Below, in pieces: positions 18,683 to 27,443 of a stretch of 64,000 nt of DNA (positions are counted from its first letter, which is position 1; every line of letters begins with the position of its first letter). The translations under genes and the position numbers were made by a program. Below the pieces are notes generated by a model. It worked only from the letters and a program-made list of their open reading frames with translations, made no database searches and was not told the DNA's origin. The stretch is from Rudaea sp. 3F27F6 (GTDB lineage: Bacteria; Pseudomonadota; Gammaproteobacteria; Xanthomonadales; Rhodanobacteraceae): NCBI RefSeq assembly GCF_005503555.1, contig NZ_SCNG01000005.1, forward strand, positions 62,001 to 126,000, in the 5' to 3' direction.

Positions 18683-20917
18683 ATGAAAAAGTATACCGTT
18701 GCATTGTCTCTGGCCTTGCTCGGCTTCGCGCAGCTCGACGCTGTCGCGGCGGTTGTCGCGCAGGCCGGCCCGAATCCGATACCGATCGATCAAACCGCGA
18801 CGACCGACAATGTGCAGGTTCTGCTGGCGACGCTCGCGGAGCGCAACAGCAGCGCATCGGTCGCCAATCCGAGCGAAGGACGCAAAAACTTCTACATCCA
18901 GAATTTCAATACGACGTCCGACTATCTTGCCTGGACGATCTTGCTTCCCGCCGCGGCGAGCTATCAGCCGACGGTTATGCTCAGCGCGAGCAGCGGTCAG
19001 CAGTTCAGCCTCAGCGTGAACGGCAGCGTCGCGGCGACGTTCACCGCGACGGGCGGCTGGCAGCGCCAGGTCGCGCCGAATATCAGTCTTCCCGCGGGCA
19101 GTGTGGTGGTCAAACTTGCGCGCACGGGCACGCTGTCCGGCAGCGCGCAGATCAAGTCGCTGGAGCTGCTGCGTGCGTCGGACGTGAGTGCGTACACCAC
19201 GCGCGTCGCCGCTGCACGCGCGAACACAACCTGGCTCAGCCAGGCCAAGTACGGCCTGATGTTCCAGTACGGCTCGTGGGGTTTCCCGGCCGGCGGCGGT
19301 GCAGCGCTGCCGCTCGATCAGCAGGCGGCCAATTTCAACGTGGCCGACTTCGTCAACATGGTCAAGTCGACCGGCGCGTCCTACGTCATTTGGTCGATCA
19401 GTTGGTGGGGCTATCACATGGACGCGCCGCTGGTGACGCCGAACGACATCGTCACGGCCGCAGGTGGTCCGGCCAATCCGCATCTGACTGCATCGACGGA
19501 TCTGATCGGCAATGTGGCGACCGCGCTGCAGGCGCAAGGCATTCGCTTCGCGCTCTACTATCACACCGGCGACGAGGACTCCGCGTGGTGGCCGTATCAG
19601 TTTTATCCGACCAGTTTTTCGGCGAACGGCACCGGCGACCGCACGGCGTTTTTCAATAACTGGAAGAAGGTCGTTACGGAAATCGGCCAGCGTTACGGCA
19701 GCAGCTTGGACGGCTTTTTCTTTGACGACGGCTGCATCTATTATCCGGCGCCGTTCGAGGCGCTCCAGGCCGCGGCGCGCACGGGCAATCCGAACCGGCT
19801 GGTGTCGTGGAACGGTTCGGTGTTCGGCGACATTCCAGTCACCGACTTCCAGGACGTGCAGTTCGGCGAAGGCAGCCAAGGCCAGGCGACGACAGGCAGC
19901 GCGGCGGCGGGCGGCAACGGCCTTTATACGTCGGGGCCGAACAAGGGTTTGCTGCAGCATGGCATGTTCACCCTCGACAACGACTGGGGCGTGCACCAGC
20001 AGGGCCAGCAGATCGTCAGCAACAACACCTCGGCGGGTACGATGACGAGTTGGATTCAGGACGCCTCCTCGCGCGGCGTGCCGATCAGCCCGGACCTCAT
20101 GATGTACGAAGACGGTACCGTGTCGGCGACCGACCTCGCCATGCTGCAGCAGGTCAAACAGAACATCTACGGCGGCTCGGCGGCGACGGTAGTGAACGAC
20201 GGCGACAGCGGCATCGTCTATTCCGGCTCATTCTCGGTGAGCAGCAACCGCAACGTGGGCGACTATGCCAACGACGTGCACTACACGGCGACGAACGGCG
20301 ATTCCGCGACCTATACCTTCTTCGGCAAGGGCATCGATTTCCTTACCGAGAAATATTCGGACGAAGGACAGATCGACGTCGCCATCGACGGCAGCTACGT
20401 CACCACAGTCAATGCTGTGAACGGCACGCGTCTGGCGCAACAGGTGCTGTATTCGCAGACTTGGCCGACTTCCGCCACGCACACGATCAAGCTGACGAAG
20501 AAGAGCGGTACCTACATGTTGGTCGATGCGTTCCGTGTATACAACACCGCGCAAACGATGAACGACACCAACTCGAACATTGCCTACGCCGGCAGCTGGA
20601 CCTACAGCGGCAACCGCAACGCCGGCGATTTCGCCAATGACGTGCACTACACCCGAACTGTGGGCGACTCGGTATCGTTGAGCTTTTCAGGCAGCAAGAT
20701 CGAGGTATTGGCGCCGACCGACAGCGGCGGAGGAAATGCCGATGTCGCCGTTGACGGCGTATTTGTGAGAACGGTGAGCGAGAACGCCGCGTCAGGATAT
20801 AACCCGCAGCAAGTCATCTTCTCGCAGACCTTCGCGAACGGCGGGGCGCATACGATCAAACTGAGCTTGAAAAGCGGCTCTTACATACAGATCGACGCGT
20901 TCCGCGTGTACAACTGA
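18683..20917 (+). CDS. Divergent GH29-like secreted glycosidase with carbohydrate-binding modules
   Basis: Probable secreted fucosidase-like enzyme. The 744-residue protein has a signal peptide (KKYTVALSLALLGFAQLDAVA), an N-terminal beta-sandwich of about 150 residues (LSVNGSVAATF, VVKLARTGTLSGSAQI), a GH29-like barrel (TWLSQAKYGLMFQYGSWG, ASYVIWSISWWGYHMD, and a candidate nucleophile Asp348 in LDGFFFDDG), then two tandem modules of about 120 residues each (from about 503 and 625). Each module begins with a YSGSF/YAGSW-type strand and SxNRNxGDxANDVHYT, and ends HTIKL...DAFRVYN. Such repeated beta-sandwiches usually bind carbohydrate. The barrel lacks the standard KHHDGF motif of GH29, so specificity is uncertain. 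A strong GGAG site precedes the ATG. Confidence 0.75.
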   Translation: MKKYTVALSLALLGFAQLDAVAAVVAQAGPNPIPIDQTATTDNVQVLLATLAERNSSASVANPSEGRKNFYIQNFNTTSDYLAWTILLPAAASYQPTVMLSASSGQQFSLSVNGSVAATFTATGGWQRQVAPNISLPAGSVVVKLARTGTLSGSAQIKSLELLRASDVSAYTTRVAAARANTTWLSQAKYGLMFQYGSWGFPAGGGAALPLDQQAANFNVADFVNMVKSTGASYVIWSISWWGYHMDAPLVTPNDIVTAAGGPANPHLTASTDLIGNVATALQAQGIRFALYYHTGDEDSAWWPYQFYPTSFSANGTGDRTAFFNNWKKVVTEIGQRYGSSLDGFFFDDGCIYYPAPFEALQAAARTGNPNRLVSWNGSVFGDIPVTDFQDVQFGEGSQGQATTGSAAAGGNGLYTSGPNKGLLQHGMFTLDNDWGVHQQGQQIVSNNTSAGTMTSWIQDASSRGVPISPDLMMYEDGTVSATDLAMLQQVKQNIYGGSAATVVNDGDSGIVYSGSFSVSSNRNVGDYANDVHYTATNGDSATYTFFGKGIDFLTEKYSDEGQIDVAIDGSYVTTVNAVNGTRLAQQVLYSQTWPTSATHTIKLTKKSGTYMLVDAFRVYNTAQTMNDTNSNIAYAGSWTYSGNRNAGDFANDVHYTRTVGDSVSLSFSGSKIEVLAPTDSGGGNADVAVDGVFVRTVSENAASGYNPQQVIFSQTFANGGAHTIKLSLKSGSYIQIDAFRVYN

Positions 20918-20955
20918 TCCGCGTGATCAGCTATCGGTAGACATCGCAGATCCAA

Positions 20956-20983
20956 CGGTGACGGCGCGAAACCGCCGTCACCG
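20956..20983. terminator. Strong hairpin between convergent genes
   Basis: CGGTGACGGCG (20956-20966) and CGCCGTCACCG (20973-20983) form a perfect 11-bp stem with a six-base loop, between the convergent GH29-like gene and mutarotase gene. It overlaps the mutarotase stop codon. There is no T run on either side, so it is at best an atypical bidirectional terminator or an mRNA-end stabiliser. Confidence 0.5.
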
Positions 20984-21343
20984 ATTCCCGGACCGCTGCG
21001 CGAGCGCGTCGCGCAGCGAAAAGATCTGCCGCATCGGCAGCCATTTCTCGCCGGGCTTGGCGAACGGCAATGCCTGCTGGAACTGCCACATCAGCGCTTC
21101 CCATTCCTGCACGCGTGGATCCGCTGCGTCGCTCGCGGCCTTGAGTTCGGCGGAATAACTCTCGCCGACTTCCATCACGAGTACGAGTCGGTTGCCGGCG
21201 CGGAAGATGTCGAGATCGAGCACCCCGGCCGCGCGGATCGAATCGACGATCTCCGGCCAGACCGTGTCGGCGCGGTGCCAGCGTTCGTACTCGGCGATCA
21301 GCGCAGGATCGTCCTTGAGGTCGAGCGCGTAGTAGAGCCGCAC
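20978..21343 (-). CDS. L-rhamnose/L-fucose mutarotase-like protein (DUF718)
   Basis: Probably interconverts the anomers of L-fucose so that the right form reaches the dehydrogenase. The 121-residue protein belongs to the rhamnose mutarotase family: RLYYALDLKDDPALIAEYERWH with the characteristic H, then FRAGNRLVLVMEV and EALMWQFQQALP. The start is GTG at 21343, which places the gene 4 bases after the fucP stop; an upstream in-frame ATG would overlap fucP. Gene order fucP-mutarotase on one transcript strongly suggests L-fucose as the sugar, though the family name comes from rhamnose. Confidence 0.85.
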   Translation of the reverse strand: MRLYYALDLKDDPALIAEYERWHRADTVWPEIVDSIRAAGVLDLDIFRAGNRLVLVMEVGESYSAELKAASDAADPRVQEWEALMWQFQQALPFAKPGEKWLPMRQIFSLRDALAQRSGNR

Positions 21344-21347
21344 GGCG

Positions 21348-22637
21348 TCAGGCCGCCGCGAGCCTGCGCGTGCGCAGGGCATAGCCGAGGATCACGGCAA
21401 AGCAGATCGTCGGCACGGCCATCGCGCTGTGGATGCCGAAGCGGTCGGACACCGCGCCCATCAGCGCGGTCAGTACCGCACCGCCGATGATCGCCATGAC
21501 CAGGAACGACGAAGCGAGCTTGCGGTCGTCGTCGCCGAGGTTGCCGAGGCCGAGACTGAAGATCGTCGGGAACATCACCGACATGAAGAAACTCGCGGCG
21601 ACGAGCGCGTAGATGCCGAACTGGCCCGGGAAAAGGATCGCGTAGGCGGTCAGCGCGATATTGATCCCAGCGAACAAGGCGAGGATGCGTGCCGGTGCGA
21701 GTGCGCGCATCGCCGCGGTGCCGGCGAAGCGGCCGAGCATGAATACGATCAGCGACGCAGTCAGATAGTCGGCCGCGCTTTTCTCGGGCGTGCCGGGCAC
21801 GGTGCCCTGGACGTAGCGGATCAGATAGCTCCAGATGCCGACCTGGGCGCCGACATAGAAGAACTGGGCGATCACTGCGAGCAGGAAGTTCGCGTTGCGG
21901 AACAGTTTGCCGAGGTGCGTCGCGCCGCCGGCGCGGTCGGATTCCTGCACCGCCGTCGCCGGAAACTGCGTCAGCGCGATCAGCACCGCCCAGACCACGA
22001 CGACGAGCCCGATCACCAGGTAAGGCGTCTGCACCGCGGCCGATTCGGCGGCGTAGTAGGCCTGGCGCGCATCGGCCGTCATCGCGGCAAGCTCGGCCGG
22101 TGTATGCTCGATGCCGGAAAAAATGAAGTGCTGGCCGACGAGGACGCCGGTGATCGAGCCGAGCGGATTGAACGACTGGGCCAGGTTGAGCCGCCGCGTC
22201 GCGCTTTCGGCCGGGCCGAGCACGGTGACCAGGGGATTGGCCGAGGTTTCGAGAAAGGCAAGACCGCTCGCGATCACGAAGAGCGCGGCGAGGAACAGGC
22301 CGTAGGCGTGCTGCGCCGCGGCCGGGTAGAACAGGAACGCGCCCGCGGCGTACAGCGCCAGGCCGATCAGCAGCGCGCCCTTGTAACCGAAGCGGCGCAT
22401 GCAGATGCCGGCCGGGATAGCGAGCAGGAAATAGCCTAGATAGAACGCGCTTTGCACGAGGCCGGCCTGGAAATCGGACAGTTCGAAGGCCTTCTTGAAC
22501 TGTTTGATCAGGATATCGTTGAGGTTGTTCGCCATGCCCCATAGAAAGAACAGGCTGACGATGAGGGCGAAGGCGGCGAATGCCGTCCGTGCAATCTGCC
22601 CGCTGGACCGCGTCGTGCCGCTGTCGGCGTAATGCAT
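21348..22637 (-). CDS. fucP: L-fucose:proton symporter
   Basis: Inner-membrane MFS transporter that brings L-fucose into the cytoplasm with protons. The 429-residue protein has about 12 hydrophobic segments and the FucP-family signatures FLWGMANNLNDILIKQFKK in TM1, FYLGYFLLAIPAG and LAFLETSANPLV. In E. coli FucP, charged residues in TM1 and TM4 bind the sugar; here an Asp in NDIL and a Glu in LETSANP occupy the matching places. The ATG at 22637 is preceded by GAGGGAGG. It diverges from the IclR regulator, with an operator-like site between. Glucose/galactose permeases of the same family are the main alternative. Confidence 0.9.
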   Translation of the reverse strand: MHYADSGTTRSSGQIARTAFAAFALIVSLFFLWGMANNLNDILIKQFKKAFELSDFQAGLVQSAFYLGYFLLAIPAGICMRRFGYKGALLIGLALYAAGAFLFYPAAAQHAYGLFLAALFVIASGLAFLETSANPLVTVLGPAESATRRLNLAQSFNPLGSITGVLVGQHFIFSGIEHTPAELAAMTADARQAYYAAESAAVQTPYLVIGLVVVVWAVLIALTQFPATAVQESDRAGGATHLGKLFRNANFLLAVIAQFFYVGAQVGIWSYLIRYVQGTVPGTPEKSAADYLTASLIVFMLGRFAGTAAMRALAPARILALFAGINIALTAYAILFPGQFGIYALVAASFFMSVMFPTIFSLGLGNLGDDDRKLASSFLVMAIIGGAVLTALMGAVSDRFGIHSAMAVPTICFAVILGYALRTRRLAAA

Positions 22638-22727
22638 GATAGTTTCCTCCCTCTGCGCGCGGTGTTTGGTGGACCCGGTGCCGCGCGGATAGAATTTTGT
22701 TGAAGTCTATCAGCAATATCGAAATCG

Positions 22728-22741
22728 TTGCAAATATGAAA
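22728..22741 (-). promoter_or_regulatory. Putative IclR operator between fucP and iclR-family gene
   Basis: The reverse complement TTTCATATTTGCAA matches the reference at 12 of 14 positions. It lies 90 bases upstream of fucP and 73 upstream of the regulator, where an autoregulatory site shared by both genes would be expected. Confidence 0.55.
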
Positions 22742-22814
22742 CTTGGTTTTTGATATCGTGCCGCTGCAGGACGGCGCCGTCCGCGACCTGCCGCCTCCGA
22801 AGAAGGAATACCGA

Positions 22815-23567
22815 ATGACGAAAGCGACCAAATACCGCGCGCCTGCCCTCGACAAGGGCCTGGACATCCTCGAGCTGCTCGCGCGTACCTCGGGCTCGCT
22901 CAACATGACCGAGATCGCCCAGGGCGTCGGCTACTCGAAGAGCGAGATTTTCCGCATGCTGCAGGTGCTGGAGACGCGCGGCTATCTCGCGCGCGACGAG
23001 AACGACTCGTCGTACACGCTGACCAACCGGCTGTTCCTGCTCGGCATGGAGCGGCCGCCGATCAAGGATCTGTCGCGGGCGGCGCTGCCGGTGATGCACC
23101 GCCTCGCCGACCAGATCCAGAACGCGTGCCATCTCGTCGTTCCGTCGCAGGAGCAGATCGTCGTCATCGCCCGCGTCGACGCGCCGAGCGACCTCGGCTT
23201 CGTCGTGCGCGTCGGCCATCGCCGTCCGTTCGCGCACTCGACGTCGGGCCTGGTGTTGTTTGCGTTCCAGAGCGAAGAAACGCAGGAGCGCCTGCTCGCC
23301 ATGATGGAAGCCGGCGAGGACCGCTTCAAACGCAAGCAGTTCCTCGCCAACGCCACGCTGATTCGCGAACAGGGCTATGCGAACCTGCGCAGCGAAGCCG
23401 TCGACGCGGTCATCGATCTGTCCGCGCCGATCCTGCAGCGCGGCCATGCGGTCGGCACGTTGACCATTCCGTTTGTCGAGCGCCATCCGGTTTCGGTGCC
23501 GATCAAATCGGCGATCCAGCACCTGCGCGACGCGGCCGACGAAATTTCCTCGGCACTGCTGGCCTGA
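22815..23567 (+). CDS. IclR-family transcriptional regulator, probable fucose regulator
   Basis: DNA-binding regulator of 250 residues. The N-terminal winged helix (ALDKGLDILELLARTSGSLNMTEIA, SKSEIFRMLQVLETRGYLARD) is followed by an IclR effector domain (ACHLVVPSQEQIVVIARVDAPS, HSTSGLVLFAF, DLSAPILQRGHAVGTLTIPF). I chose ATG 22815, preceded by GAAGGA, over an in-frame start at 22743, because the leader before it resembles no IclR N-terminus. The adjacent divergent fucP and the spread of one motif over the fucose genes make a fucose or fucose-metabolite sensor likely. Whether it represses or activates is not visible. Confidence 0.88.
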   Translation: MTKATKYRAPALDKGLDILELLARTSGSLNMTEIAQGVGYSKSEIFRMLQVLETRGYLARDENDSSYTLTNRLFLLGMERPPIKDLSRAALPVMHRLADQIQNACHLVVPSQEQIVVIARVDAPSDLGFVVRVGHRRPFAHSTSGLVLFAFQSEETQERLLAMMEAGEDRFKRKQFLANATLIREQGYANLRSEAVDAVIDLSAPILQRGHAVGTLTIPFVERHPVSVPIKSAIQHLRDAADEISSALLA

Positions 23568-24032
23568 CGGAAAAAGTTTTCAAAACCAAGTCGATATTGT
23601 TCAGTTCGATCCGCTGCGCGATTGCCAGGGAAGTCGGATCGAACTCGCACGCTGTTGGTGCCACGGCTGCGAGTGCCGTGCAGTCGGGCACAGGCTGAAG
23701 CCAGCCGCCGCTATCTTGCCAAGCCGCGTGGGTCGGTCGGTAGCCGCATGCGCCATCTGAACGCACCGAACATAGTGCCCCGAGGTTGAGTCGAAGACCA
23801 GCCCGGTTCTCGAGCTGAACGCATCAGCGTGGACTACGTCGTCCTCGATGATGCTCGCGCACGCAAGAGTCGACTGCTTCGTCGAAACAGGAGTCGGCAT
23901 AGTTTCTGCGCCGAGTTGCGCAGATCGAGCGGCCGCATTCGCATCTCTGCAAAATTCAATGACGTTTGTTGCGACGGTGCGCACGCGTAGAACGTCTGAG
24001 GTCACGTTCTTCGTTACCTGCGCTCGTGGTTC
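23568..24032. other. Intergenic region, nothing recognised
   Basis: 465 bases between the IclR gene and the glycosyltransferase gene. I see no gene, terminator, operator or RNA in it. The short open frames present have no ribosome site or recognisable protein character. Confidence 0.4.
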
Positions 24033-25967
24033 ATGGATACGACCAAGTCCGTCAGATGGTTCGGCACGCCTTATGTTTTGATTACGCTGGCGGCCTGCGT
24101 TTTTGCTTTCGTCGGTTTGTCGGCGAGCAGTTTTTGGACCGATGAGCTGTTCACCCTGTACGTCATCCAGCATGCGGATGGACTCGGCGAGGTGCTGCGC
24201 CGCGCGCTGACCGACGTGCATCCGCCGCTCTACTACATGTTCCTGTACGAGTGGAGCCGCCTGGTCGGCTATTCGGAATGGATTCTGCGCCTGCCGACCG
24301 CGGTGTTTTTCGTCTCGGCCCTGGCATTGTTCTGGTTCGCTGCGTCGCGCGTCGTCGCCAATCGCGCAGCGGTCTGGTTCGCCTGCGCGCTCGCGAGTCT
24401 GTCGCCGTTCTGGTTCGAGCAGACACAGTACACGCGCAGCTATGGACTGGCAATGCTGCTCGCGGCGCTGCTCCTGCATCTGGCCATCGCCATGTCGCCT
24501 TCGCGCGCGCCGGCCGATCGATTTCCGTGGGCATGGTGGCTGACGTTCACCGTAGTCGGTGCGGCCGCGAGTTTCACCCACGCTTATCTGCTGCTCGCTT
24601 TCGGCATGGTCCTGCTGTACCTGCTTTTCACCGTGCCCAATCTGCGCCTGCGCATGGTCTTGGTGGCGAGCGGGGCGCTCGTGCTCGCCTGCAATGCAGG
24701 TTATTACTATCTGCTGACGAAGAGCACGCGGCTCGATTTCGATAATCTGTGGTTCCGCAACGATCTCGGCTTCTTCCTGCGCCAGTTCGGCCAGCTCTTG
24801 AAGCAGGCGCTCGGTCCTTCCTCGCTGGCCGCGGTCGTCGTGATCGGCATCGTCTGGTTGTGGAGATGGCGACGCTCGGTTGCGTCGGCGGCCGTGCCGG
24901 CGACGGCGCCCGTCACTCCCGATCGTCGCTGGGCGGAAGCACTGTGCATCACCGTGCTGGTTGGCATTGTTGTCGCCGGCATCGGCGTGTCGATCGCGAT
25001 CAAGCCGTCATTCTCCTACCGCAACGTGCTCGTCGCGGCGCCGTTCATCTGGCTGCTGTTCGCCTGCCTATACGATTCGATCGAAGCGACCCTGCTTGCC
25101 GGGCGCGGATTGCTCGTCTGGACGGCGCTCGTCGTGCTCGTCAGCCTCAATCTCGTCCGGCTCGGCGGACGCGTCTATCCGCGCACCGAAGAATGGCGGC
25201 AGTCCGCGCGCTTCGTCGAAGGCTTGCCGGGCTGCGCGAACGAACCTGTTCCGGCGGTCTTCCCGTATTCGTTCGCGGCGCCGACTCCGGCCATCCGCAA
25301 TCTGTTCTCCGAGTATTTCTACGGCCACTACTTCAGCGAACGCGAGCGTCTGCGCGTCTACGAGGCGACCGATTTTGTCTTCGCCGAAGGCTCGGGCGAA
25401 CTGAGTCCACTGCTCGTGAAGCGCGCGCGCGAGGCGTCGACCGCCGACGCCTGCCATTTGCTGGCGTGGAGCACCCATATGGTCGAACCCGACGTAATCC
25501 GCCTGGCCATGGACCTGGCACGCCAGCCGGCGTTTCAGTCGGCACGAGTGGAGATTCAGGAACTGCGCAACTGGGTGCCGAAGGGCGTCGGCTGGGGCTG
25601 GACGTCGAATGCGTACGTGCTGCTGGTCGCATCGCAGGACGCCGATCTGCAAGCGGAGTCGCTCTCTTATAGCGCGGCGCCGAACGTGGCCGATTCGCTC
25701 GGCGACCGCTGGTCGGTGCGCCACGTTTCCGGCGACGTCAGCGACCAGCGCACCGGGCAAGTGGTCGATACTTATTCGGTACAGCGCGTGAAGTATCGGC
25801 AGAGTGCGCCGTCCAACGAACTCGTCGCCGTGCCGCGCTACCTGTGCCGGCAGAAGCTGAGTCCGTCGAGCAAGAGCATCTGGCCCGGCCTCGGCGGCCG
25901 CGGCTGTTACGCGAGCCGCGGCCTGCCCGATCCGTCGTTGCGTTTCGGTGCGAGGATTCTTGAGTAG
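24033..25967 (+). CDS. GT-C membrane glycosyltransferase (GT39/ArnT-like)
   Basis: Polytopic inner-membrane protein of 644 residues that probably transfers a sugar from a polyprenyl-phosphate donor on the periplasmic side. The first loop after TM1 carries FWTDELFTLY, with the acidic Asp-Glu pair of GT-C enzymes, followed by DVHPPLYYMF, a hallmark of the PMT/ArnT group. About ten further hydrophobic segments run to residue 370, then a soluble periplasmic domain of about 270 residues. Acceptor unknown: protein O-mannosylation, lipid A or an exopolysaccharide are all possible. It is transcribed alone, has no good ribosome site, and no neighbouring polysaccharide genes explain it. It looks like an interruption in the fucose/mannose region. 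Confidence 0.75.
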   Translation: MDTTKSVRWFGTPYVLITLAACVFAFVGLSASSFWTDELFTLYVIQHADGLGEVLRRALTDVHPPLYYMFLYEWSRLVGYSEWILRLPTAVFFVSALALFWFAASRVVANRAAVWFACALASLSPFWFEQTQYTRSYGLAMLLAALLLHLAIAMSPSRAPADRFPWAWWLTFTVVGAAASFTHAYLLLAFGMVLLYLLFTVPNLRLRMVLVASGALVLACNAGYYYLLTKSTRLDFDNLWFRNDLGFFLRQFGQLLKQALGPSSLAAVVVIGIVWLWRWRRSVASAAVPATAPVTPDRRWAEALCITVLVGIVVAGIGVSIAIKPSFSYRNVLVAAPFIWLLFACLYDSIEATLLAGRGLLVWTALVVLVSLNLVRLGGRVYPRTEEWRQSARFVEGLPGCANEPVPAVFPYSFAAPTPAIRNLFSEYFYGHYFSERERLRVYEATDFVFAEGSGELSPLLVKRAREASTADACHLLAWSTHMVEPDVIRLAMDLARQPAFQSARVEIQELRNWVPKGVGWGWTSNAYVLLVASQDADLQAESLSYSAAPNVADSLGDRWSVRHVSGDVSDQRTGQVVDTYSVQRVKYRQSAPSNELVAVPRYLCRQKLSPSSKSIWPGLGGRGCYASRGLPDPSLRFGARILE

Positions 25968-25997
25968 GGGCGACGCGATCTAGAGAAGGCGGTTACT

Positions 25998-27374
25998 TCA
26001 ATCCTTCCACGTTTTGCGCAACGGATGCGCTTCGGTGTTGAAGGTGACCGCGTCGAAGTCGAGCGCATCGTCGGCGGCGAACAGCAGATAGTAGTACTTC
26101 AGCGTTTCGGCGTAGAGGAAGCTTTCCTGCGAGTCCTTCTTGCGCTTGTCGACCACGCTTTCGAGCGCGGCGAAGCCGGTGTCGGTGCGGCACCAGCGCT
26201 CGAAGTCCTCGAACATCTCGCGGCCTTCGTCGAGGTAGCGCGTGTCGCGGGTAAGCCGGCGCAGGTAATAGGCCGACTCGACGATCTCCGGGCGCAGCGC
26301 ATAGCCGGGACTCGTCACCTTCATCGCGCGGTAGTCGAGCGCTTCCGGTTCGATGCCGTGAAGGCGCCACATCTTCATCGACGAAGCCTGCAGCTTGCGC
26401 GCGCGCTCCAGATCGCCAGAGACCGCGAGCAGGGCGGGGAAGAACGCATCGAGTGCGCCGAACTCGCTCTTGCGTCTCGCACCGGTGTTCATATCGACGT
26501 GGCCGTACCAGAGTTCGCCGCGCACCTTGTCCGCGACGCGGGCGTTGAGCGCTTTGATGCTCGTCTCCCACATGGCCTTGCAATCGCCGTCGCCGAACAG
26601 GCGCCAGCATTTGTACAGATACTCGTAGTACGAATCGATACCGCCGGCGACCGAGCTGTCCGTGCTGGTCCAGTGGCCGCTGGCGACGTCGAACGTCGCG
26701 CCGACCAGATCGAGCTTCGAGCGGCGCTTGTAGGTTTCCACGAGTGCGCGCTTAGCTTTCTCGTAGTAGATCGGCTTGCCGGTCAGCTTCGCCAGCGTGC
26801 CGAATTCGAGCAGCAGGGTGCCCGATTCCGCCGGCCCGCTCTCGGTGCCGCGTGTCCTGCCGGTGCGCAGATTGACGTCGACATAGGGCAGACCGGTCGG
26901 CGAATCGAACGCAGGCAACAGGCGCGTGCCGAGATCGTCGGCGAGTTCGAGCAGGCGCTTGTCGCCGCTGAGCTGATAGGCGGACAGCAGGCCGCCGAGA
27001 TGGCGGATGGTGATCTCGAACGTTTTGACATAGATGTCTTGGTCGAACGATAGCTTGGTCTCGATCAACTCGCGCGCCTGCTTCGCTTCTGCGTCGAGGC
27101 CCATCAGGATCAAGGTGTCGAGCGCATCGACCGGCGTCATCAGCAGCGACTGCGCGTACCAATCGTGTGCGGTCTTGCTCAGCGGGCGGATCTCGTCGTG
27201 GCCGGCGGCGTACTGCATATAGCCCTGCCAAGCGCGCCGGGTTTCGGCTTTCACCTTCGCCGCGAGTTCGACGGATGGGTTCGCTGTCGCTTCACGTGCA
27301 TCCGCCGCGGAATTCGCGTTCGATGTCGAGCAGGCGAGAAGCAACAGAAAGGGCAGCAGGTTCTTCGATGTCAT
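25998..27374 (-). CDS. GH47 alpha-1,2-mannosidase, lipoprotein
   Basis: Predicted to remove alpha-1,2-linked mannose from high-mannose N-glycans by inversion with Ca2+. The 458-residue protein has the (alpha/alpha)7 barrel signatures of class I mannosidases: DALDTLILMGLD with acidic catalytic residues, GIDSYYEYLYK, ALRPEIVESAYYLRRLT with the catalytic Glu, ESFLYAETLKYYYLLF, and the calcium-binding Thr in FNTEAHP near the end. ATG 27374 gives a lipoprotein signal with an LLAC lipobox (PFLLLLACSTS), so it is probably anchored in the outer membrane or periplasm. It is last in the GH20-GH2-GH47 series, 69 bases after GH2. GH47 is mainly eukaryotic and uncommon in bacteria. Confidence 0.9.
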   Translation of the reverse strand: MTSKNLLPFLLLLACSTSNANSAADAREATANPSVELAAKVKAETRRAWQGYMQYAAGHDEIRPLSKTAHDWYAQSLLMTPVDALDTLILMGLDAEAKQARELIETKLSFDQDIYVKTFEITIRHLGGLLSAYQLSGDKRLLELADDLGTRLLPAFDSPTGLPYVDVNLRTGRTRGTESGPAESGTLLLEFGTLAKLTGKPIYYEKAKRALVETYKRRSKLDLVGATFDVASGHWTSTDSSVAGGIDSYYEYLYKCWRLFGDGDCKAMWETSIKALNARVADKVRGELWYGHVDMNTGARRKSEFGALDAFFPALLAVSGDLERARKLQASSMKMWRLHGIEPEALDYRAMKVTSPGYALRPEIVESAYYLRRLTRDTRYLDEGREMFEDFERWCRTDTGFAALESVVDKRKKDSQESFLYAETLKYYYLLFAADDALDFDAVTFNTEAHPLRKTWKD

Positions 27375-27443
27375 GTCGAGGCTCGTGGCGATAGTTTGTT
27401 GTTCGTCGCTCCCGCGCACTCAGCGGAAATGACGAATCGGGAG

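Noticed and set aside
23600-23650. GTTCGATCC as a tRNA T-arm
   Set aside because: No acceptor stem, D-arm or anticodon arm can be built around it.
23848-24081. 77-residue frame between the IclR gene and the glycosyltransferase gene
   Set aside because: No ribosome site, no recognisable composition, and it runs into the start of the glycosyltransferase gene in another frame.
24033-25967. Glycosyltransferase gene as part of the fucose/mannose system
   Set aside because: It has a separate position and no operator motif, and the family acts in glycan synthesis rather than breakdown. It remains a neighbour without a shown link.
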